This document shows positions 1-8,376 of a DNA stretch of 64,000 nucleotides, piece after piece. The stretch covers positions 9,412 to 73,411 of the forward strand of contig DUEZ01000079.1 of NCBI GenBank assembly GCA_011174825.1, in the 5' to 3' direction. Below the pieces are notes generated by a model that was not told the origin of the DNA, searched no databases, and saw only the letters and a program-made list of their open reading frames with translations. The position numbers were made by a program, and so were the translations under genes. Positions within the stretch are counted from its first letter, which is position 1, and the number at the start of each line of letters is the position of its first letter. The DNA comes from Anaerolineae bacterium. Lineage in GTDB: Bacteria; Chloroflexota; Anaerolineae; Anaerolineales; E44-bin32.

Positions 1-75
1 GGCTACATGGATGAGTTGCACGGGATTTACAACAACCTTGAGGGATTTGTTTGGAGTGTGAAAGGATTCCAATAA
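1..75 (+). CDS. C-terminal end of an unidentified protein (partial)
   Basis: The first base opens a frame of 24 codons that ends at TAA (73-75). The peptide ends in ...EGFVWSVKGFQ. It is the only frame without an early stop running off the left edge, and its composition is protein-like, so it is probably the tail of a plus-strand gene that starts outside the window. The product is not recognised. A GC-rich palindrome follows at 78-103. Confidence is limited because only 24 codons are visible. Confidence 0.45.
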   Translation, partial: GYMDELHGIYNNLEGFVWSVKGFQ

Positions 76-77
76 TG

Positions 78-103
78 TAAGGGCGGGGTGATCCCGCCCC
101 TAC
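78..103. repeat. GGGCGGG/CCCGCCC palindromic repeat ending CCCCTAC
   Basis: A 7-bp inverted repeat GGGCGGG (81-87) / CCCGCCC (93-99) has a 5-base loop and the flank CCCCTAC. The same design recurs at 53446-53471 with longer arms, so this is one unit of a dispersed GTAGGGGC-type palindrome family. It has no T-tract, so it is not an obvious intrinsic terminator. Confidence 0.7.
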
Positions 104-150
104 AAAAACGAAAGGAATATTATTGTATCGCTTATGCGCGACGATATGAC

Positions 151-190
151 TCCTAAAGAAAATGACGGAGGATCGCAGACCTCCGTCATT
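151..190 (-). terminator. Intrinsic terminator of the Mvh/Hdr block
   Basis: A perfect 11-bp inverted repeat, AATGACGGAGG (161-171) and CCTCCGTCATT (180-190), has an 8-base loop. Read on the minus strand, the stem is followed by TTTTCTTTAGG. It lies about 30 bp after the last minus-strand stop codon (219), which fits a rho-independent terminator closing the operon. Confidence 0.85.
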
Positions 191-218
191 CTCAATCTGT
201 GGAACCTGTAGAAAGATG

Positions 219-713
219 TTATGTCGCGTAGCTCTGCCCCGCAAGCTCGACACGTGTGTCCTGCAGGCGGGTCATGATCCCCTTCGCAACGCCCTGCATC
301 AGGCGATAGCCGAGCTCGGGATTTTCATCACAAAGGCGCCGCAAAGGTTTGGCCTCGATTTGTATTACTTTGCCATCTTCCTTGGCAATACCCGTCGCTG
401 ATAGATGATAGGGAGGGATCATGGCCGAAAGCGCCATCAGATCGCCTTCGACAAGCGTACCAACCACGACTTCCTCACCTGTGCCAAGGGTCAGGGTAAT
501 GTCAACTTTGCCCTCGGTAAGGACCATGAGATGTGTGGCCTCCTCGCCTCTCTCATATATCCTTGCGGTGGCTAAAAATGAACCGCTTTCTTCGAATATT
601 CGCTCGCCGGCTTTGAATTCGTGCTCCTCGCTAATCTTAGCTACTTCTCCTAAGCAGGCGTCAGCAATTCCAGCGAAGTGTGGGTAGCGTCGTAAAACTT
701 CTGATGAAATCAT
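219..713 (-). CDS. Cyclic-nucleotide-binding-domain-only protein (Crp fold, no HTH)
   Basis: A 164-residue protein made of one CNB beta-barrel plus a C-terminal helix ending in a basic tail. There is no helix-turn-helix after the barrel, so it is not a Crp/Fnr transcription factor. The phosphate-binding cassette near residues 92-112 reads GDLMALSAMIPPYHLSATG and lacks the usual Arg that grips the cyclic phosphate, so cAMP binding is doubtful. It is a paralogue of the protein at 11574-12053. The start ATG overlaps the protease stop as ATGA, with GAGAGA upstream, so it is translationally coupled to the hydrogenase genes. Inferred role: a sensory or allosteric partner of the Mvh-Hdr enzymes. The fold is certain, the function unknown. 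Confidence 0.75.
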   Translation of the reverse strand: MISSEVLRRYPHFAGIADACLGEVAKISEEHEFKAGERIFEESGSFLATARIYERGEEATHLMVLTEGKVDITLTLGTGEEVVVGTLVEGDLMALSAMIPPYHLSATGIAKEDGKVIQIEAKPLRRLCDENPELGYRLMQGVAKGIMTRLQDTRVELAGQSYAT

Positions 714-1198
714 GTTTTCTCTCTCTCTAGATGGAGTGCGGATAAGACAGCTTCGACGGCTAGTGGTAAAGCGGTTTCCAGCTCTGGTGATAATGTCTCA
801 TCAAATGTCTGCACATCCGCGGCTTCAACACCCACGATGAGAATCTCACTTGGTGGGGGAAGCTGCGCTCCAGCTTGTCGACCAAGCTCCAACGCAGTGG
901 GGAGATTCACGTCGTGTGCTGAAGCACTCCGTTGCGTAGGAATATCATTTGGTGAAAGCATATGGATGGTGCCTGGATCAGCATCCGTACGAATGGCATC
1001 GATGATGATGGCGCGATCAAAGCCGATCATGCGCTCCATCAATCGTAGACCGCCCCAATAGTCCTCGCACACTTCTATGTCGGGATTGTCACCCAGTCGT
1101 CCACGAAGTTCTTGCACGACACGAAGGCCGATACTATCGTCGCGCAGCAGGGGATTCCCAAGGCCCAGGATCAAAGTCCTCATTTGATAGAGATCCAT
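710..1198 (-). CDS. [NiFe]-hydrogenase maturation protease (HyaD/HybD family)
   Basis: This 162-residue endopeptidase should trim the C-terminus of the large subunit after Ni insertion. Visible family motifs are GLGNPLLRDDSIG (about residues 12-24), a central IIIDAIR aspartate and a SAHD histidine, matching the three Ni-contacting positions of HybD. The first is Asp rather than the usual Glu. It sits directly after mvhA, whose product carries a cleavable tail. Start ATG 1198 is taken, but ATG 1183 (MRTLILGLGN) is equally possible because neither has a strong Shine-Dalgarno. The substrate is inferred from position. Confidence 0.88.
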   Translation of the reverse strand: MDLYQMRTLILGLGNPLLRDDSIGLRVVQELRGRLGDNPDIEVCEDYWGGLRLMERMIGFDRAIIIDAIRTDADPGTIHMLSPNDIPTQRSASAHDVNLPTALELGRQAGAQLPPPSEILIVGVEAADVQTFDETLSPELETALPLAVEAVLSALHLEREKT

Positions 1199-1202
1199 CC
1201 AA

Positions 1203-1283
1203 AATCATTAGCAGTCAGCTATCAGCAATCAGCACCTGGGATGAACGCATGGCTGAAGGCTGACAGCTGACCGCTGAAAGCAG
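1203..1283. repeat. GCTGA/TCAGC-rich imperfect inverted repeat inside the operon
   Basis: The spacer between the protease and mvhA holds CAGTCAGCTATCAGCAATCAGC on one side and GCTGAAGGCTGACAGCTGA on the other, so it can fold into an imperfect hairpin. A related GCTGACGGCTGATCGCTGATTGC stretch occurs at 62761-62783, so this is a dispersed element. It could stabilise or attenuate the mvhA message; that is inference. Confidence 0.55.
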
Positions 1284-1286
1284 TTT

Positions 1287-2753
1287 TTAGATATTCTGTG
1301 TCAGCCGCTCGATAATCTCCCCATCGGGTGTGCGGATCATCACCTCGAGGGGCATCTGTCCTGGAAGAGTGTGGGTAGCGCAAGCCATACAAGGATCGTA
1401 GGCTCGGTACGCCATCTCGATCGTGTTCAGCAGCCCTTCCTTGATGACCGTCCCTTTGGTGATCAGCCCCTGAGCGGCTTTTTTGACCGACATATTGATC
1501 GGGGCGTTGTTGTTGGTCGTGCCGACGATCAGGTTCACCTGGGTCAAGATACCACGCTCATCCGTCCAATAGTGATGAGTGAGCGTGCCGCGTGGTGCTT
1601 CCACTTCACCTACACCTTCATCTGGGGTTTCTGTGGGGAGCACGCGGAACTCTTCACCCGTGATCTCTGGATCGGTAGCTAACTCTACCCAACGCTCGGT
1701 GGCATACAGCAGTTCGACGAGACGAGCCCAGTGAGTTGCTAAGGTGTTGTTTACGGGCTTGCCTCCCAGGGTATCGTACATCCTCTCATACTCTGCTTGT
1801 GCTAGAGGCGTAGCCATTCCATCTGCAGCATTAAGGCGTGAGAGTGGCGTGGCTTTGTAGATACCTGAGTCTTCACCGTCGACAAACCCCTTCCAACCGA
1901 TCTTCTTCAAGTAGGGGAACTTCAAGTAGGACCAGGGTTCAACATGCTCAGCGACGTATTCACGATAATCTTTCGGGTGATATTTCGCATGTTCCTTCCC
2001 GTCGGGTCCAACGACACGGATCATCCCATCGTAGAAGTTGACGTGGTTGTTCTCGTCAACCGTGCCCATGTTGTACGTTCGGTGGATGTATGCATCATTC
2101 GTGATCAGTGCAACATAGGCTTCGTTGCCGAGGACAATATCGTTAAAGAGTTGGATGGAGAATTTACCAAACTCGATCGCATCGCGGCCGAGTTGCTCAA
2201 TCTCCTCCCGTTGTTCCTCGGTGATACCCCGGCTGACACCGCCCGGGAGGCCCCAGTTGGGGTGAACGGGTCGGCCACCGATCATCTTGATCAGATGGTG
2301 GCCGTCATGGCGCATCTTGAGCACCTTGCCGGCGATCTCCATGCCGACTTTTTTGATGATCCCCAAGATGTTCCGCTCAGCTACCGGCGCGTCTGGTCCC
2401 ATGACAAAATCCGGACCACCTAGCGCGTAAAAGTGTGTCGTGTGGTCGGTAGCAAAGAAGATGCTATAGAACATCTCGCGCAACTTCTTGGCGGTTGGCG
2501 GTGGATCGACATGGAAAAGCGCGTCGAGCGCCTTCGTGGAGGCCATATGATGGGCCTCGGGGCATACACCACAGATACGGTTGGTGATGTTGGGCATATC
2601 TTCCGCTGGTCTGCCGACGCAGAAGCGTTCAAAACCTCGCAGCTCGGGCACTTGAAGATAGGCATTGGCGACCTCACCCTCATCGGTAAGGAAGATGTCG
2701 ATCTTCCCATGGCCCTCGAGACGAGTGATGGGGTCTATTGATATTCTTTTCAT
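1287..2753 (-). CDS. mvhA: F420-non-reducing (Mvh-type) [NiFe]-hydrogenase large subunit
   Basis: Catalytic subunit of a group 3c hydrogenase that splits H2 and feeds electrons through MvhG and MvhD to HdrA. The start ATG at 2753 is chosen because GAGGGAG precedes it and MKRISIDPITRLEGHGKI matches the family N-terminus; the frame stays open 45 codons further upstream. Ni ligands are visible: RICGVCPEAHH (C61, C64) and DPCMACATH (C455, C458), followed by a 27-residue tail that the adjacent protease would remove. The length is 488 residues, normal for the family. It lies 19 bp after mvhG in an mvhD-G-A order. The assignment is firm. Confidence 0.95.
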   Translation of the reverse strand: MKRISIDPITRLEGHGKIDIFLTDEGEVANAYLQVPELRGFERFCVGRPAEDMPNITNRICGVCPEAHHMASTKALDALFHVDPPPTAKKLREMFYSIFFATDHTTHFYALGGPDFVMGPDAPVAERNILGIIKKVGMEIAGKVLKMRHDGHHLIKMIGGRPVHPNWGLPGGVSRGITEEQREEIEQLGRDAIEFGKFSIQLFNDIVLGNEAYVALITNDAYIHRTYNMGTVDENNHVNFYDGMIRVVGPDGKEHAKYHPKDYREYVAEHVEPWSYLKFPYLKKIGWKGFVDGEDSGIYKATPLSRLNAADGMATPLAQAEYERMYDTLGGKPVNNTLATHWARLVELLYATERWVELATDPEITGEEFRVLPTETPDEGVGEVEAPRGTLTHHYWTDERGILTQVNLIVGTTNNNAPINMSVKKAAQGLITKGTVIKEGLLNTIEMAYRAYDPCMACATHTLPGQMPLEVMIRTPDGEIIERLTQNI

Positions 2754-2772
2754 GGTCCACTCCCTCTTTCTC

Positions 2773-3768
2773 TTAGGCCGACGCTGCCGACTGACCATCT
2801 CCGTCAGTAGCGAGTGAGGTACGGCGGAGTTCGCTGGCCGCGAGGCTGAAACGGTAAAATGTTCCAATGGGATCAGGGATCCCTTCATGGATGATACGGT
2901 CGATCTCCTCGGGGTCTTCTGAGTCGATCACCGATGCTAGAGCGGTCATCATACGGGCGCCGAAGTCTTCTACACCCTCATTGGGGCCATAGCATCCGAT
3001 ACACGGCGATCCAACGGTCGGGCACAGGGCGCCGCAGCCGGCTCGGGTCGCGATTCCGCAGCAGACGAGCCCTTGTTCGAGCAAGCAAGTCTCTGTATCG
3101 GGTATGATCTCCCAAGTCCTTTTAAACTCCTTGATCCTCTTCTCTTCCCGAGTTCGAGGGCATTCATCGCAGACGGTCGTCTCGGCACCAATCACCGATC
3201 CAGGGGCAGGCAGTTTGCCCTCCAAGATAGCGACGATCGCGTCCCAGATTCGTTCCGGCTCTGGCGGACATCCTGGCAGGTAATATTCCACCTCAACACA
3301 TTGGTCGAGCGTTTTTACGGTGTCGTAAAAGATCGGCAGGTACAGCATACCCTCGTCGACCTCGGTTTCTGTTTGGGGTCGAATCCCTTCCGGATTATCT
3401 GTACTGGGGGTGTCGTGGTAGGCGGTCTGGAAGATTTCCTCCCGGTTGGTTACATTAGCTAGACCTGGAATGCAACCTTCATGAGCACACGATCCAAACG
3501 CTACCAGCACCTTCGATTTCGCGCGCAGTAAGCGAGCCATGTACTCTTGCTCACTGGTACGGATGGCACCGTTGAACAGGCAGAGGTCGATGCTTTTATC
3601 GTCCATCTTCTCGATGCTGTGAACCTTCGCATCGATCGCTACAGGCCAGAGAACGATGTCGAAGGCGTTGGCGACGTCGAGGATCTTCTCATTGATGCCG
3701 AGAACTGCGATCTCACAACCACCGCAGGAGGCAGCCCAATAGATTGCAAGCTTTCCCTTTTCGCTCAT
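2773..3768 (-). CDS. mvhG: Mvh-type hydrogenase small subunit
   Basis: A 331-residue electron-transfer subunit that carries the Fe-S chain from the NiFe site. It opens with IYWAASCGGCEIAVL (proximal-cluster CxxC) and continues with GSCAHEGC, LPGCPPEPERIW and a cysteine-rich C-terminal part (CDECPRTREEKR..., CCGIATRAGCGALCP, CIGCYG) for further clusters. It overlaps mvhD by 4 bp (ATGA) and leads into mvhA. It has no Tat signal, so the enzyme is cytoplasmic, as expected for group 3. Confidence 0.95.
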   Translation of the reverse strand: MSEKGKLAIYWAASCGGCEIAVLGINEKILDVANAFDIVLWPVAIDAKVHSIEKMDDKSIDLCLFNGAIRTSEQEYMARLLRAKSKVLVAFGSCAHEGCIPGLANVTNREEIFQTAYHDTPSTDNPEGIRPQTETEVDEGMLYLPIFYDTVKTLDQCVEVEYYLPGCPPEPERIWDAIVAILEGKLPAPGSVIGAETTVCDECPRTREEKRIKEFKRTWEIIPDTETCLLEQGLVCCGIATRAGCGALCPTVGSPCIGCYGPNEGVEDFGARMMTALASVIDSEDPEEIDRIIHEGIPDPIGTFYRFSLAASELRRTSLATDGDGQSAASA

Positions 3769-4256
3769 GCTGGCACCTCCATCGCTTCTGCGTGTTCTTC
3801 AGTAATGCGTTCGATTGCCGCGTCGACGTCTTCAGACCAATTGCCCGGCCAGTTTAGCGGGCCCAATGCTCGCACCTGGTCAATCATCTCATTGATCGCT
3901 TCTGCGAGCTGTGCACCCTCTGCTGCAGAAGCCCATTGGAGACGCACGCGATCTTCCTCGAGACCGAGGGCGCGTAGACTGTGCTTGAGCATAGAGAAGC
4001 GCCTCATCGCTTTGTAGTTCTGCTCCAGGTAATGACACTCTCCTGGATGGCAGCCAGCGATCAAGACCCCATCGGCTCCTAAAGCTAAGGCTTTAAGGAC
4101 AAAGGTGGGATCAACACGACCACTGCACATGACGCGAATCATACGCACGTTGGGTTGGTACTTGATGCGGGCCGTCCCTGCTAAGTCTGCGGCGCGGTAG
4201 GAGCACCAGTTACACAGGAAAGCCACAATTTTAGGTTCGAATCTTTCTTCAGCCAT
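3765..4256 (-). CDS. mvhD: Mvh/Hdr [2Fe-2S] linker subunit
   Basis: A 163-residue protein of the MvhD/FrhD family, which bridges the hydrogenase to HdrA. The expected cysteines are seen in VAFLCNWCSYRAADLAG, RVMCSGRVDP and AGCHPGECHYLEQNYKA. It starts 15 bp after hdrA and overlaps mvhG by 4 bp, so the order hdrA-mvhD-mvhG-mvhA matches the physical electron path. A divergent paralogue is at 43847-44299. Confidence 0.94.
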   Translation of the reverse strand: MAEERFEPKIVAFLCNWCSYRAADLAGTARIKYQPNVRMIRVMCSGRVDPTFVLKALALGADGVLIAGCHPGECHYLEQNYKAMRRFSMLKHSLRALGLEEDRVRLQWASAAEGAQLAEAINEMIDQVRALGPLNWPGNWSEDVDAAIERITEEHAEAMEVPA

Positions 4257-4271
4257 AGGTCGCTTCCTCCA

Positions 4272-6299
4272 CTAAGCAGGGATCGGTTCCCGCTCTACCT
4301 GCGGCGCTTTTGCGCCATTACCACTGATCACATCGTAGAGCAGTCCCTCGATTTCGGCGAATATCTGTTCGTTACTAAAGTGTGCACCTGAGATCGCTTG
4401 TGCTGGGCAAGCTGCGACACAGGTTCCACAGCCCTTGCACAAGACGCTGTTGATGTAACTTACTTCTTTGTCCTCTAGGTACTCGATCGCGTTGAACGGG
4501 CAGAGCGTGTTACAGATTCTGCAACCTGAACACATTTCTTCGTTGATCGTCGCCACAACCGGTTCAATCTCAACAGTGCCCTTGGTGATCATACCTTGAA
4601 CACGCGCGGCCGCGGCGGCACCTTGTGCCACGACTGCAGGGATGTCTTTCGGACCTTGTGCCACACCGGCAATGAAAATTCCATCGGTCATCGTGGCGAC
4701 AGGATCGAGCTTGGGATGGCGCTCGGTAAACCAGCCTTCCATGCTGCAGGCGATCCCAAATTGCAGGCCTACTTCCCTGGCGTCGGCCCTTGGCTCAAGG
4801 GCGGCCATGAGGACCACCATGTCAACTGGGATTCGACGCTGTATCCCGAGCAGGGTATCCTCGACCTGCACGATCAGTTTGTCCTCCTCACCGGGGAACC
4901 GAGCAGCGTCGGTAACTTCCGCGACCTTTCCACGAATGAAGTTCATCCCTTCTTCGAGCAGCCGCTCATAGAACTCTTCGTATCCTTTTTGATTTGTGCG
5001 CATATCAATGTAGCAGGAAGTTACTTCTGCGTTTGTTTTCTCCACGACCAGGTGTCCAAACTTGAGCGCGCTCATGCAGCAGATGGCCGAGCAGTATCGG
5101 TTGTGGTTTTCATCTCGACTGCCGACACAGTGGACGATGAGTACTGATTCTGGCTCGGTGACACCATCGCGGAGCACGATCTTACCCTCAGTTGGACCGG
5201 AGGCGTTGCACATTCTTTCGAATTCAAGGCTGGTGAACACATTGGCAAGACGTCCGTATCCGTATTGGGGCATGGCCTTACAATCGAACAAGTCGTAGCC
5301 AGTGGCTAAGATGATGTTTCCCACATCAACATCGAGATAGCTGTCCTGTTGTTCGAAGTCGATCGCTTCCGTTGGGCAGAAGATCTGACACGCCTTACAC
5401 TTTCCGCGTTCAAAATACGTGCACGATTCGGTGTCGATGACGGGGATGTTGGGGACGGCTTGAGGGAAGGGACGGTAGATCGACTTACGGTAACCCATCC
5501 CGGCTTCGAACACATCGTCGATCACTTTCTTGGGACACTTCTCGATGCAGATACCGCAGCCGGTACATTTCTCTTCATCGACATATTTGGCTTTCTTCTT
5601 GATTCGAACGCTGAAGTTCCCGACGTAGCCCGAGACCTCCTCGACCTCGCTGTAGCTCAGCAAGTTGATGTTCGGGTGGGCACCGACATCTGACATCTTC
5701 GGCGTCAGGATACAAGCAGCGCAGTCCAGGGTGGGGAAGGTCTTATCGAATTGAGCCATGTGGCCACCGATGGATGGTTCCCGTTCGACGAGATAGACAG
5801 GATAACCTGCGTCGGCTAGTTCTAGAGACGCCTGGATGCCTGCGATACCCCCACCGACCACTAAGGTGTTCGGGTTGACGGGAACCAGACTCGGCTCGAG
5901 TTCTTCATGCAGTTGAACCCGGTTGACAGCACCGGCGATCATGGCCTTCGCCTTTTCCGTGGCGAGCTCCTTGTCTTCAACGACCCAGGAGACTTGTTCG
6001 CGGATGCTTGCCATCTGGCACAGGTAGGGATTCAACCCTGCATTGGCGCAAGCACGTCGGAATGTCTTCTCATGAAGATGTGGCGAGCAAGCAGCTACCA
6101 CAACACGGGTCAGCCCTTCGTTCTTGATGTCGTCTTCAATCAACTCCTGGCCGAGTGAAGAGCACATGAATTTGTATTCGCGGGAGACCGTGACGCCTTC
6201 GAGGCTCTCGCCTGCCCACTTGGCGACTTCCTCGACGTCGACAACCCCGGCGATATTACTGCCGCAGTGGCAGATGTAAACTCCAACTTTTTCGGTCAT
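4272..6299 (-). CDS. hdrA: Heterodisulfide reductase-like subunit A, bifurcating flavoprotein
   Basis: The FAD protein at which Mvh-Hdr complexes split electron pairs between ferredoxin and the HdrBC acceptor. Start ATG 6299 is chosen (AGGAAGGGA upstream; MTEKVGVYICHCG is the family start), giving 675 residues. Seen in order: an N-terminal CHCGSNIAG domain, the FAD motif VVGGGIAGIQASLELA, the cluster segment TLDCAACILTPKMS, an inserted ferredoxin pair (CTGCGICIEKCP and an unusually spaced CTYFERGKCKACQIFCP), and a C-terminal ferredoxin pair (CSGCRICNTLCP, CKGCGTCVAACP). All cluster ligands are intact, unlike the paralogue at 40439-42499. The bacterial electron acceptor equivalent to CoM-S-S-CoB is unknown. 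Confidence 0.95.
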   Translation of the reverse strand: MTEKVGVYICHCGSNIAGVVDVEEVAKWAGESLEGVTVSREYKFMCSSLGQELIEDDIKNEGLTRVVVAACSPHLHEKTFRRACANAGLNPYLCQMASIREQVSWVVEDKELATEKAKAMIAGAVNRVQLHEELEPSLVPVNPNTLVVGGGIAGIQASLELADAGYPVYLVEREPSIGGHMAQFDKTFPTLDCAACILTPKMSDVGAHPNINLLSYSEVEEVSGYVGNFSVRIKKKAKYVDEEKCTGCGICIEKCPKKVIDDVFEAGMGYRKSIYRPFPQAVPNIPVIDTESCTYFERGKCKACQIFCPTEAIDFEQQDSYLDVDVGNIILATGYDLFDCKAMPQYGYGRLANVFTSLEFERMCNASGPTEGKIVLRDGVTEPESVLIVHCVGSRDENHNRYCSAICCMSALKFGHLVVEKTNAEVTSCYIDMRTNQKGYEEFYERLLEEGMNFIRGKVAEVTDAARFPGEEDKLIVQVEDTLLGIQRRIPVDMVVLMAALEPRADAREVGLQFGIACSMEGWFTERHPKLDPVATMTDGIFIAGVAQGPKDIPAVVAQGAAAAARVQGMITKGTVEIEPVVATINEEMCSGCRICNTLCPFNAIEYLEDKEVSYINSVLCKGCGTCVAACPAQAISGAHFSNEQIFAEIEGLLYDVISGNGAKAPQVEREPIPA

Positions 6300-6367
6300 A
6301 GATTCCCTTCCTTTCGTAGATGCCCTTGTAGAGGCCTGATGCACATAGGGCGTGAATCACGCACTCT

Positions 6368-7240
6368 TCACGTTGCATACGGTGCTAATGGCGTAGCAGC
6401 GACGATTTCTTTCCCAATACCTAATTTTTTACCAGGGATTCCGAGAGCCAGTCCCATGAGCTGCGTGAAATACACAACAGGGACCGAGAAGCGTGTGCCA
6501 AACTCCTGATTGACCTGTTGCTGGTAACATTCCAGATTGACTTGACACATTGGACATGCTGTGGCGATCACTGCAGCGCCATTTTCTTCCGCGTTCTGAA
6601 GCAAATTACGAACCATGCTCAAAGCCGCGATGCGATTCGAGATGAGCAGCGAGCCACCGCAGCACTTCAGTTTTAAAGGGTAAGGAATCGGTTCAGCACC
6701 TATGGCGGACAGCAGTTCTTCGAAGTACTCGGCTTGTTCGACGTCCTCATCGTCTTTCTTCGGCCTCAGGATTTGACACCCGTAGTAGGGTGCAACCCGT
6801 AGACCTTCCAGCGGCTTAGAGACGTTGTTTCGAATCTCGTCGAATCCAACGTCATGGACAAACACCTCGATCAGGTGTTTAACCTCGATTTGGCCGGAGA
6901 AACTTAGGTTATCCTCTTCCAGAGCATAGTTAATGTGCTCAGCTAAATCCGGATCTTCCTTCAAGTACTTGTTGGTGAAATAGGAGTTCTTATAGCACGC
7001 GCTGCAGGGAGCAACGAGGTCTAAGCCATCCTTCTCCGCCATGGCTAAGTTGCGCGCACAGAGCGCATACGCTAAGAGCTCGTCGACATGGAAGTAGGTT
7101 GTGGCACCGCAGCAGTTCCAATCCTCCAATTCCTTGAGTTCCACACCTAATTTCTTGGTCGTCTCGATCGAGGATTGGTGATAACTCAGACCGATTTGTT
7201 CAAGCGAGCAGCCTGGGAAATATGCGTATTCCTTCATCAT
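6368..7240 (-). CDS. hdrB: Heterodisulfide reductase-like subunit B
   Basis: A 290-residue subunit carrying the two non-cubane [4Fe-4S] sites that reduce a disulfide-type substrate. Both CCG motifs are complete: FPGCSLEQIG...NCCGATTYF...APCSACYKN, and YYGCQILRP...KCCGGSLLI...ACPMCQVNL. The start ATG overlaps the hdrC stop (ATGA), and GGAGGCGGA precedes the ATGATG start. With hdrC it forms the catalytic half of the Hdr module. The physiological disulfide is not deducible from sequence. Confidence 0.95.
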   Translation of the reverse strand: MMKEYAYFPGCSLEQIGLSYHQSSIETTKKLGVELKELEDWNCCGATTYFHVDELLAYALCARNLAMAEKDGLDLVAPCSACYKNSYFTNKYLKEDPDLAEHINYALEEDNLSFSGQIEVKHLIEVFVHDVGFDEIRNNVSKPLEGLRVAPYYGCQILRPKKDDEDVEQAEYFEELLSAIGAEPIPYPLKLKCCGGSLLISNRIAALSMVRNLLQNAEENGAAVIATACPMCQVNLECYQQQVNQEFGTRFSVPVVYFTQLMGLALGIPGKKLGIGKEIVAATPLAPYAT

Positions 7241-7794
7241 TCCGCCTCCAAAGGAATAACCCGACTTACCATCCGCTTGAAGTTATCGAGTCTTTTGATC
7301 CTTGGCGGTAACATTGGCAGCCTGCCCTTCAACATCATTTTGGTGCCGGTAACGGCTTCCTGGATTAGCTCTCGAACCCCGGCGCTAAAGAGGTATGAGG
7401 TTGCCAAGATAGGTTCAAACGATCTTCCGCTCCTTAGAATCGTTTTTACAAAGGTCTCGGAGAACGTCGGACCGACCAATCCTTCCTGATGAACGTGTTT
7501 CCAAATGGAGTATCGCTTCAACGCATACATCGTTTCCGCGATATCGATTTGGGCTGGGCATCTCACGGTACAGTGATAGCACGAAGCACAGTACCAGAAG
7601 GTGTTGCTGGCGAGTACCTCGTCTTTGAGATTGGCTCTGATCATACCAATAATCCGCCGCGGGGTATGATCCATATAGTCAACCACCGGGCAGGTTCCAG
7701 AGCAAGTTCCACACTGAATGCAGGTTTTTAGTGGATTCCCGTGTGATGCATGTAGTAGATTTGCGATCTCATCGCTGAAAGAAGGTTTTACCAT
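7237..7794 (-). CDS. hdrC: Heterodisulfide reductase-like subunit C
   Basis: A 185-residue iron-sulfur protein with two ferredoxin motifs, CIQCGTCSGTCP (about residues 25-36) and CASCYHCTVRCP (about 69-80), that pass electrons from HdrA to HdrB. A strong Shine-Dalgarno, AGGAGGAAACAAT, precedes the start. It is the first gene of the hdrCBA-mvhDGA set; a 145-bp gap separates it from the upstream receiver gene and holds no clear terminator. On the minus strand a TATAAC hexamer about 60 bp upstream could be a -10 box, but no good -35 is visible. Confidence 0.94.
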   Translation of the reverse strand: MVKPSFSDEIANLLHASHGNPLKTCIQCGTCSGTCPVVDYMDHTPRRIIGMIRANLKDEVLASNTFWYCASCYHCTVRCPAQIDIAETMYALKRYSIWKHVHQEGLVGPTFSETFVKTILRSGRSFEPILATSYLFSAGVRELIQEAVTGTKMMLKGRLPMLPPRIKRLDNFKRMVSRVIPLEAE

Positions 7795-7939
7795 ATTGTT
7801 TCCTCCTACGACACTTCCAATACAGTCTCAGTATGTGTGTTATATCCAGATCCGAGGAAACCAAATCTCAGCTCCACATCGCGGCGACGAACAAAAGCTA
7901 ATACCACGATGGTTTGCTCGGATCAACTTTGATGAATCA

Positions 7940-8362
7940 CTACTTGCCTTCCGCTTGTCGGTCTTCCGCAGCTTGTATCAAGGCGCTCACCCGTTCCAGA
8001 AGAAAATCTGGCTCTACTGGTTTCTCTACCAGCTCGTCGACTTCGACAAAGTGAGGGTGTACTGGCTGACCAGGGAAGAGATAAGCGATCTGTTCCCGAA
8101 TGCCGGTGATGATCAGCACCGGTATTTCCCTCAATTTGGGATCCTTTCTCATCTTGCGAGCTATCATGATACCTTCCGCTCCACGGCCCATCATGATGTC
8201 AAGCAAAAGCAAATCATAACGCTTGGATTCTAAAGCTGCGAAGCCGTCCTTTGGATTGTAAGCCGTTTCAACTTCGTACCCAGCGTTCTCGAGAATAGAT
8301 AAGATCCCCTCCACAAAGTCGGGGTCGTCGTCGATGATTAATAGTTTCTTTCCTTCGGTCAC
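7940..8362 (-). CDS. Single-domain response regulator (receiver only)
   Basis: A 140-residue receiver with no output domain. The acidic pair is in LLIIDDDPDF, the phospho-acceptor Asp is in LLLLDIMMG (about residue 55), and the switch Lys is in ELVEKPVEP. An insert after the fourth strand (EQIAYLFPGQPVHPHFVEVDE) is shared in style with the receiver at 20444-20839. It follows two kinase genes at a 14-bp spacing and precedes the hdr-mvh genes, so the pathway probably regulates or tunes this redox module. The target is unknown because there is no DNA-binding domain. Confidence 0.9.
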   Translation of the reverse strand: MTEGKKLLIIDDDPDFVEGILSILENAGYEVETAYNPKDGFAALESKRYDLLLLDIMMGRGAEGIMIARKMRKDPKLREIPVLIITGIREQIAYLFPGQPVHPHFVEVDELVEKPVEPDFLLERVSALIQAAEDRQAEGK

Positions 8363-8376
8363 TTGAGATCTCCTTC

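Noticed and set aside
78-103. GC-rich hairpin after the partial plus-strand gene as a terminator
   Set aside because: It has no T-tract, and a near copy occurs far from any gene end, so it is better explained as a dispersed repeat.
2754-2888. 45-codon upstream extension of mvhA
   Set aside because: It overlaps the mvhG end; the family N-terminus and GAGGGAG place the start at 2753.
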